Shown here: one piece after another, positions 8,468-12,876 of the stretch
Position numbering within the stretch: position 1 is the stretch's first letter
Layout of the letters: every line of letters begins with the position of its first letter
Origin: Methanocaldococcaceae archaeon
GTDB taxonomy: Archaea > AGJL01 > Methanococci > Methanococcales > Methanocaldococcaceae
Assembly: GCA_027023665.1 (NCBI GenBank)
Contig: JALVUY010000094.1
Location: forward strand, 1-12,876
Direction: 5' to 3'
Length of the DNA: 12,876 bases
Made by a program: the position numbers and the translations under genes
The notes under the pieces: model-generated
The model's database searches: none
The model's input: only the letters and a program-made list of their open reading frames with translations
What the model was told of the DNA's origin: nothing

Positions 8468-8505
8468 TAGTTTAAATATTTTAAATTATTTATATTATTA
8501 AACTA
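8468..8505. repeat. Inverted repeat flanking a TATA-like element upstream of the NSS transporter
   Basis: TAGTTTAA (8468-8475) and TTAAACTA (8498-8505) are perfect 8-base inverted copies separated by 22 AT-only bases. They begin one base after the trm56 stop. The right half abuts a TTTATATT element. It could be a weak terminator stem for larC-trm56 or a dyad binding site at the transporter promoter; low sequence complexity makes chance possible. Confidence 0.35.
8489..8496 (+). promoter_or_regulatory. Candidate TATA box for the NSS transporter unit
   Basis: TTTATATT sits about 45 bases before the TTG start at 8536, placing transcription start near 8517 and leaving a leader of about 20 bases. 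That leader would include the GGTGAT ribosome-binding site at 8527-8532. The spacing fits an archaeal promoter well, but the motif is short and the region is AT-rich. Confidence 0.4.
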
Positions 8506-8535
8506 AATCACTAATAAAACTAAAATGGTGATAGT

Positions 8536-10011
8536 TTGAAAATGAGAGAGCAGTGGGGTTCAAGAATAGGTTTTATACTTGCGGCAGTTGGTTCAGCAAT
8601 AGGCTTAGGAAATATTTGGAGATTTGGTTATATGGTTTATAATAATGGAGGAGGAGCATTTTTAATTCCATATTTTGTAGCATTGTTCTGTGTAGGAATA
8701 ACTTTAATGATTTTAGAACTTGCTTTGGGACATTATACAAAAGGATCTGCCCCATTAGCATTTAAAAAAATATACGAAAAGTGTGAATGGGTTGGATGGC
8801 TCGGAGTTCTTGGAGGATTTGTTATTACAACATATTACATTGTTATAATTGCATGGTGTTTATACTATCTTGTAGAGATTATATTGTTTGGTTTGCCAAG
8901 TAATCCAAAAACATTCTTTTTTAATGAAGTTCTTAATCTTTCAAGTGGTGTTGGAGAAATTGGCAGTTTTGTTTGGGGAATTTTATTATCTGTCATCGTA
9001 ATTTGGGCAATAAACTTTTTGATAGTAGGATGTGGAGTTAAAAAAGGTCTTGAAAAGGCAAATAAAATATTTATTCCATTGTTGTTTTTACTTATAATTA
9101 TTTTAGTTATTAGAGGAATAACTTTACCTGGTGGCTTGGAGGGAATAACTTGGTATTTAACTCCAAACTTTGCAGTATTAAAAGATCCTAAAATCTGGTT
9201 AGATGCATTTTCACAGATATTCTTTACTTTAAGTTTAGGATTTGGAATAATGATAGCATATGCAAGTTATCTTCCTAAAAAAACAGATATAACAACAAGT
9301 GCATTTACAATTGCGTTATTAAACTGTGGATTCTCTTTCTTGGCAGGATTTGCTGTCTTTGGAACTCTCGGATACATGGCGTTAAAAAGTGGAGTTCCAT
9401 TGAATGAGGTAGTATCTCAAGGTATTGCATTAGCATTTGTAACATTTCCAAAGGCAATATCTTTAATACCAGTAGGTAGTGTTATCTTAGGAATAATATT
9501 CTTCTTAGCTTTGGTTATTGCTGGAATTTCATCATCAGTATCGTTAGTTGAGGCAATAGTTTCTGCAATAATGGATAAATTTGATATTAGTAGAAGAAAA
9601 GCGTTATCTATAGTTACTTTATTAGGACTACTTGGAAGCTCTATATATGTAACAAATGCTGGATTATATTGGATTGATATGATAGATCACTTTGCCTCTG
9701 GATATCTATTACCAATCGCTGGAATTTTAGAGGCAATTGTTGTAGTTTGGTTATTTGGAGGAGATAAAATAATAGAATATGTTAATAAACTATCAGAGAT
9801 AAAAATAGGTAGTTGGTGGAAGTATCTTGCTGGAGTATTTTCTCCATTAGTTTTATCAAGTTTGATTGTGTTAGATATATATAGTCTAATGCATAAACCT
9901 TATGGAGGATACTCTTGGAATTACTTAGGAATAGCGATGTTAGTAATTCCATTGGTATTTGTTGTATCGTTTATATTATCTAAGATACCTTGGAAAAGTG
10001 AAGTTAAATAA
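8536..10011 (+). CDS. Sodium-dependent NSS (neurotransmitter:sodium symporter) family transporter
   Basis: A 491-residue LeuT-fold symporter that probably imports an amino acid with Na+; the substrate cannot be read from sequence. TM1 has AAVGSAIGLGNIWRF (residues 16-31), containing the unwound GLGN, the Na+-ligand Asn26 and the gating Arg30. TM6 has the SLGFGIMIAYASY stretch, and TM8 the AGISSSVSLVEA stretch with the Ser pair expected at the Na2 site. About 11-12 helices are visible. The start is a TTG placed four bases after GGTGA (8527-8531); an in-frame ATG at 8542 lies further from it. Directly downstream is a 34-codon membrane ORF resembling MetS small subunits, which suggests a two-component transporter such as MetP-MetS of Corynebacterium. 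Confidence 0.92.
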   Translation: MKMREQWGSRIGFILAAVGSAIGLGNIWRFGYMVYNNGGGAFLIPYFVALFCVGITLMILELALGHYTKGSAPLAFKKIYEKCEWVGWLGVLGGFVITTYYIVIIAWCLYYLVEIILFGLPSNPKTFFFNEVLNLSSGVGEIGSFVWGILLSVIVIWAINFLIVGCGVKKGLEKANKIFIPLLFLLIIILVIRGITLPGGLEGITWYLTPNFAVLKDPKIWLDAFSQIFFTLSLGFGIMIAYASYLPKKTDITTSAFTIALLNCGFSFLAGFAVFGTLGYMALKSGVPLNEVVSQGIALAFVTFPKAISLIPVGSVILGIIFFLALVIAGISSSVSLVEAIVSAIMDKFDISRRKALSIVTLLGLLGSSIYVTNAGLYWIDMIDHFASGYLLPIAGILEAIVVVWLFGGDKIIEYVNKLSEIKIGSWWKYLAGVFSPLVLSSLIVLDIYSLMHKPYGGYSWNYLGIAMLVIPLVFVVSFILSKIPWKSEVK

Positions 10012-10037
10012 AATTAATAAAATTTAGTGGTGAAAAT

Positions 10038-10142
10038 ATGCCAATCTCGGCAATTGTTATGTTTATATTTGGTGCTACAGTATTATGGGGAGGATCAGCA
10101 TACTTCCTCTGGAAGAGTATCAAACAAAATGAAAAATTATAA
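10038..10142 (+). CDS. metS: Small single-span membrane protein, MetS-like NSS transporter small subunit
   Basis: A 34-residue ORF beginning [19 protein letters not shown], with one hydrophobic helix and a basic/polar tail ending [14 protein letters not shown] at 10029-10033 is four bases before the ATG, the same placement as in the confident genes here. It starts 26 bases after the NSS transporter stop. The A-I-x-M...W-G-G pattern is that of MetS-type small subunits, which accompany NSS transporters in bacteria; in Corynebacterium glutamicum MetS is needed for methionine import by MetP. I infer that it is an obligate or regulatory partner of the upstream transporter. It is too short for most gene callers. 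Its stop overlaps the stop of the convergent gene. Confidence 0.8.
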   Translation: MPISAIVMFIFGATVLWGGSAYFLWKSIKQNEKL

Positions 10143-11030
10143 TATTGAAATTATTTCCTCAGAAGCATCTGTTGGTTCTTTAAATCCTTTATAGACTTCT
10201 TTAACTACTTTCCTTATAAATTTAATTTTATTTTCTTTAATTTTGCAACTTTGAATACATAGAGGGCAGTAATTTAAATAGAATTCATCTTTTTTCATCT
10301 TCATTGGAAAGAGTTCAAAAAAGTTTATAATCATTCCATTAGAATATTTAAATACTTCACACTCTAAGCAGGAAGTAAAAATATACCCCTTTAAATTACT
10401 TTCAATTATTCTATTCTTTAAAAATCCACATGGAAATTTGGTTATAAGAGATTTGATTTCTTCTTTTGTTAAATCTAAGTCTAAAAATTCATAATTAACA
10501 TTTTTTTGTTTTAAAAAATTTAAAATTTTCTCCTTAGATTTATTAGGTACTAAGGCAGGAAAATCGTAAATTACTACTTTAACATTAAAAATAGTATTTA
10601 AAATATTAAGAGAGTGTAAGTCATACTGACAGTGAATTAAGCATATTATATCTTTCTTTTTCTTGGGGATTTCATCGTATAAAAAATAGTTGCAAATATC
10701 TTGAATTACTTCATCATCTCTAAATAAAGATTTTATTAATTTTACTCTTTCTTTAAACAATATATAGTCAGTAATATCCTCAACTTTTATAATTTCAAAT
10801 TCCTTTAACTCTTCTTTTAGTTTTCCAACTACCCATCCTCCTGGCCCTATAATTGTAGATTTGTCAGTTCTATTTTTTGTATAAATTGTTAAAATATTAC
10901 CATCGATTTTTATATCTACTATCTCAAAAAAAGTTTTATTTAAACCTAAATTTTCCCTAATTTTTGAAACCTTTTCTTTAATTTTATTAATTATTTGTAT
11001 TTTTGACAGCGATAATTGTCTGTCCTGCAT
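10137..11030 (-). CDS. Uncharacterised protein: KH-like domain plus degenerate PP-loop-like, cysteine-rich region
   Basis: A 297-residue soluble protein. Residues 30-95 look like a KH RNA-binding domain with a GPGG loop (62-65) in [13 protein letters not shown]. Residues 125-200 have the alternating beta/alpha pattern of PP-loop (ExsB/TtcA-like) ATPases: [17 protein letters not shown], then [11 protein letters not shown]. The nucleotide-binding SGGxDS signature is replaced by HCQYDL, keeping only Asp. The C-terminal third has PCG (C201), CLEC (221-224) and CPLCIQSC (255-262), likely a zinc or Fe-S site. A link to tRNA/RNA sulfur chemistry is plausible, but catalysis is doubtful without the PP loop. 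ATG 11030 is the only workable start; AGGAG at 11040-11044 precedes it, inside the decarboxylase gene, which it overlaps by 44 bases. Confidence 0.7.
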   Translation of the reverse strand: MQDRQLSLSKIQIINKIKEKVSKIRENLGLNKTFFEIVDIKIDGNILTIYTKNRTDKSTIIGPGGWVVGKLKEELKEFEIIKVEDITDYILFKERVKLIKSLFRDDEVIQDICNYFLYDEIPKKKKDIICLIHCQYDLHSLNILNTIFNVKVVIYDFPALVPNKSKEKILNFLKQKNVNYEFLDLDLTKEEIKSLITKFPCGFLKNRIIESNLKGYIFTSCLECEVFKYSNGMIINFFELFPMKMKKDEFYLNYCPLCIQSCKIKENKIKFIRKVVKEVYKGFKEPTDASEEIISIL

Positions 11031-11604
11031 AAACTCTCTCTCCTACTTTAACTTTTATAGAATAATCAGTTGGGATTATTACAGCTGTTTGAGAACCAAG
11101 TTTTATTCTCCCTATTTCTTCTCCTGCATATACATAATCTCCTTCTTTTATATTTAAGACACATCTTCTTGCTATAAATCCTGAAATTTGTGCTACTCCT
11201 ATATAGTTAGAACCATTTTTTATTATAATGATATTTCTTTCATTAACTTTTTCAACACCATTTAAAAATGCTGGGTAAAAACTACCATCTATATGCCTTA
11301 TATATACAACTTTTCCACTTATTGGAGCTCTATTTACATGCACATCCAAAGGAGACATAAATATTCCAACAACATAACAACCCTTAGGAAAATATTTTGA
11401 AACATTTAACACATAACAATTACCATCTTTAAAAACTTCAGCATAACCATCTCTATAGTATTTTATATATTCTACAGTTCCATCTGCTGGAGATATTATA
11501 ATATTATTACCTTTAGTTATTTCCCTGTATGGATCTCTATTAAAATATATTGTAAATAACAGTAGAGAACATATTGCAATTGCGAAGAATTTTTTATACT
11601 TCAT
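10987..11604 (-). CDS. asd: Archaetidylserine/phosphatidylserine decarboxylase-like protein
   Basis: A 205-residue pyruvoyl-dependent decarboxylase of the short PSD class, which converts archaetidylserine to archaetidylethanolamine at the membrane. One N-terminal helix (about 7-21) is followed by [14 protein letters not shown] (38-42, Asp41) and [15 protein letters not shown] (83-97, His89). Next come [12 protein letters not shown] (102-113, His104), NERN (121-124), GFIARR and IKLGS (167-171). Self-cleavage is expected between Gly170 and Ser171, with Ser171 becoming the pyruvoyl group, so the chain should split into beta (170) and alpha (35) parts. All key residues are present. GGTGA (11611-11615) precedes the ATG by six bases. 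It is third in the leftward cluster and overlaps the KH/PP-loop-like gene by 44 bases. Confidence 0.9.
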   Translation of the reverse strand: MKYKKFFAIAICSLLLFTIYFNRDPYREITKGNNIIISPADGTVEYIKYYRDGYAEVFKDGNCYVLNVSKYFPKGCYVVGIFMSPLDVHVNRAPISGKVVYIRHIDGSFYPAFLNGVEKVNERNIIIIKNGSNYIGVAQISGFIARRCVLNIKEGDYVYAGEEIGRIKLGSQTAVIIPTDYSIKVKVGERVYAGQTIIAVKNTNN

Positions 11605-11616
11605 GTATATTCACCA

Positions 11617-12237
11617 TTAAGAACTAACATTTCCATGTGATTCACACCATTTACATTTTTCATATCCTAGCTCCTTAGCATCCTCTTCAGAGTAAAAATA
11701 TATGATATTACTCTCTTTTAATCTTTTTCCATATAGACAATCTTTTAATGTGTGATACTTTTTTCCATACTTTGAAGCATATATATTTGTAGGAGTTGGA
11801 GATAGATAAATATCTCTATTGAAGTTTTTCTTTTCAATTAATTTAAAGTTATTAATATTATCTAAAATAATTTGATATTTTCCATTATATACTGTAACCT
11901 TTCCTCTAACTTCTACATAATCCCCTTCTTTAATCATTGGATTATAACTCAATATATAATTTAATAAATCCTCTCTTGTTTTACCAAAAGATACAATATC
12001 TAAGTTTCCAGTACCATCATTTATTACGATTCTTGAGATATTTATTACATGTCTATATTTGTCTCTTTTAACATTTATTTCTTGGATATAACCTTTTATA
12101 ATAACATAGTCTCCTTCTTTAATATCACATATTTTACTTTCTTTTGGTTGAATTGGATTTAAAAATAGATATGTAGTAGATAGAATTACAAAACATGTTA
12201 AAGCAAAAAGAATAATATTTTTTTGATTTAATTTCAT
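11617..12237 (-). CDS. Membrane-anchored OB-fold protein with C-terminal Ada-like Cys/His metal-binding motif
   Basis: A 206-residue protein. A basic N-terminus and one helix (about 8-27) suggest an N-in anchor, placing the rest outside the cytoplasm. Residues 38-135 form an OB-fold of the tRNA_anti type: EGDYVIIKGYI, VINDGTGNLDIVSFG (71-85), EGDYVEVRGKV. The C-terminus has YASKYGKKYH, then C167, then EEDAKELGYEKCKWC, giving H162, C167, C195 and C198. This pattern is seen in small Ada-like zinc domains appended to secreted nucleases and DNA-uptake proteins. No nuclease motif is visible, so a nucleic-acid-binding role is inference. GAGGTG (12243-12248) lies five bases before the ATG. It sits 16 bases after the ATPase gene and 12 bases before the decarboxylase gene. 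Confidence 0.8.
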   Translation of the reverse strand: MKLNQKNIILFALTCFVILSTTYLFLNPIQPKESKICDIKEGDYVIIKGYIQEINVKRDKYRHVINISRIVINDGTGNLDIVSFGKTREDLLNYILSYNPMIKEGDYVEVRGKVTVYNGKYQIILDNINNFKLIEKKNFNRDIYLSPTPTNIYASKYGKKYHTLKDCLYGKRLKESNIIYFYSEEDAKELGYEKCKWCESHGNVSS

Positions 12238-12253
12238 TTAAACACCTCACATA

Positions 12254-12876
12254 CTATAAAACTTTTTTTATTGCATTCCAGATTAAATAACTCTGTGGTG
12301 TTATGGTTCCATCAATAGGATTTAGGAATAATATATTCTTTTTAACCAAATACATATAAATAGGCATAGGAATTTCTTTTTTATTAATCTTATATTTTTC
12401 TTTAAATAACTTTAAAGCATTTACTATATCTTCTTTTTTAATTTCAATAATTTTGTTTTCAAGTTCTACTTTTGGTATTGAATAATCTAGTGTATCTAAA
12501 AACATTTCTAACTTCGAAATTTCTTCTTTAAGCATAAAATCTAAAATTTCTTTTAATTTCTTAAATTTAATTTCTTCCACAACATATTTTATGTCCTTTG
12601 GTTTTCCACCTACATAAGAATAAATTAACTCTTTATCTTTGTTGGTTAATTTGATATTATTTATTTCAGCTAAAAAGTCCATAAACTTTAAGGCAGTCTC
12701 TTTATCGAAATCGTCAACCAATAGATATTTAGCCCTACCGTTTAGCATAGCCTCGTTATATACTTTTTCAATGAATAAACTATCTGAACTTAGACAGAAG
12801 ACATAACATAATTTTAATTCTTTCGTTAAATTAATAAAGTAATTGAATAATTCGTAAATAAGAAAGCCGTTAATTT
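12254..12876 (-). CDS. MJ-type archaeal ATPase, C-terminal part (5' end outside window)
   Basis: The frame is open from the stop at 12254 to the right edge, giving 206 residues of the C-terminal part. A Met at 12748 is internal, not the start. The segment entering the window, with [26 protein letters not shown] and [15 protein letters not shown], matches the strand-sensor-lid region of the archaeal STAND/AAA-like ATPases abundant as paralogues in Methanocaldococcus. YVGGKPKDI follows as the lid GGxP motif, and the rest looks like a winged-helix tail ending near [17 protein letters not shown]. Walker A and B would lie beyond the edge. The family's function is largely unknown. It is the most upstream visible gene of the leftward cluster. 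Confidence 0.85.
   Translation of the reverse strand, partial: INGFLIYELFNYFINLTKELKLCYVFCLSSDSLFIEKVYNEAMLNGRAKYLLVDDFDKETALKFMDFLAEINNIKLTNKDKELIYSYVGGKPKDIKYVVEEIKFKKLKEILDFMLKEEISKLEMFLDTLDYSIPKVELENKIIEIKKEDIVNALKLFKEKYKINKKEIPMPIYMYLVKKNILFLNPIDGTITPQSYLIWNAIKKVL

Noticed and set aside
8573..8761. Minus-strand 62-codon frame within the NSS transporter
   Set aside because: It is opposite the conserved TM1-TM2 region of the transporter and has no initiation signal.
12254..12748. A complete 164-residue gene starting at the Met codon at 12748
   Set aside because: The frame continues upstream to the window edge with residues typical of the archaeal ATPase family, so this Met is internal and the gene is truncated by the window.
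1..12876. tRNA, rRNA, CRISPR array or insertion sequence
   Set aside because: No GC-rich RNA-gene island, regularly spaced repeat, transposase or terminal inverted repeat was seen; AT-rich gaps are all short.

Overview
The window is AT-rich and densely coded, with Shine-Dalgarno sequences of the GGTGA/GGGGA type that match an archaeal 16S 3' end. Its genes are those of a hyperthermophilic methanogen: archaeal oligosaccharyltransferase AglB, tRNA C56 2'-O-methyltransferase, an archaeal ether-lipid type reductase, an archaetidylserine decarboxylase-like protein and a 'MJ-type' archaeal ATPase. Protein content and style point to Methanocaldococcus or a very close relative. From memory, NhaP-CbiE-CrcB-DUF190-AglB matches one block of the M. 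jannaschii chromosome, while the genes after it lie elsewhere in that genome; I could not check this.

Layout. (1) Bases 1-1099, minus strand: 5' part of a geranylgeranyl-reductase-family flavoprotein that runs off the left edge. An 84-base divergent gap separates it from (2) a plus-strand CPA1 Na+/H+ antiporter (1184-2458), followed by a candidate hairpin/T-rich terminator. (3) A plus-strand cluster at 2560-6732: cbiE (cobalamin-type ring methylation), crcB/fluC (fluoride channel), a DUF190 protein and aglB. The cbiE/crcB and DUF190/aglB pairs overlap. (4) larC (nickel insertion into the pyridinium pincer cofactor) with trm56 one base behind it (6804-8466). (5) An NSS-family Na+-dependent transporter (8536-10011) followed by a 34-residue membrane protein (10038-10142) that looks like a MetS-type small subunit of the same transporter. 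(6) A minus-strand cluster reading leftward from the right edge: C-terminal part of an MJ-type ATPase, a membrane-anchored OB-fold plus Cys/His-cluster protein, an archaetidylserine decarboxylase-like protein, and a KH-domain/degenerate PP-loop-like cysteine-rich protein. The last gene meets the small transporter subunit tail to tail on a shared TTATAA palindrome.

Functionally, the window is mostly housekeeping and envelope biology: membrane lipid maturation (reductase, decarboxylase), ion homeostasis (Na+, F-), protein N-glycosylation, cofactor synthesis (corrinoid, Ni-pincer) and tRNA modification. The least characterised parts are the 34-codon transporter partner and the minus-strand cluster, which joins a lipid enzyme to three proteins without clear roles. 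I saw no tRNA or rRNA gene, CRISPR array or insertion sequence. No intergenic gap is longer than about 110 bases.
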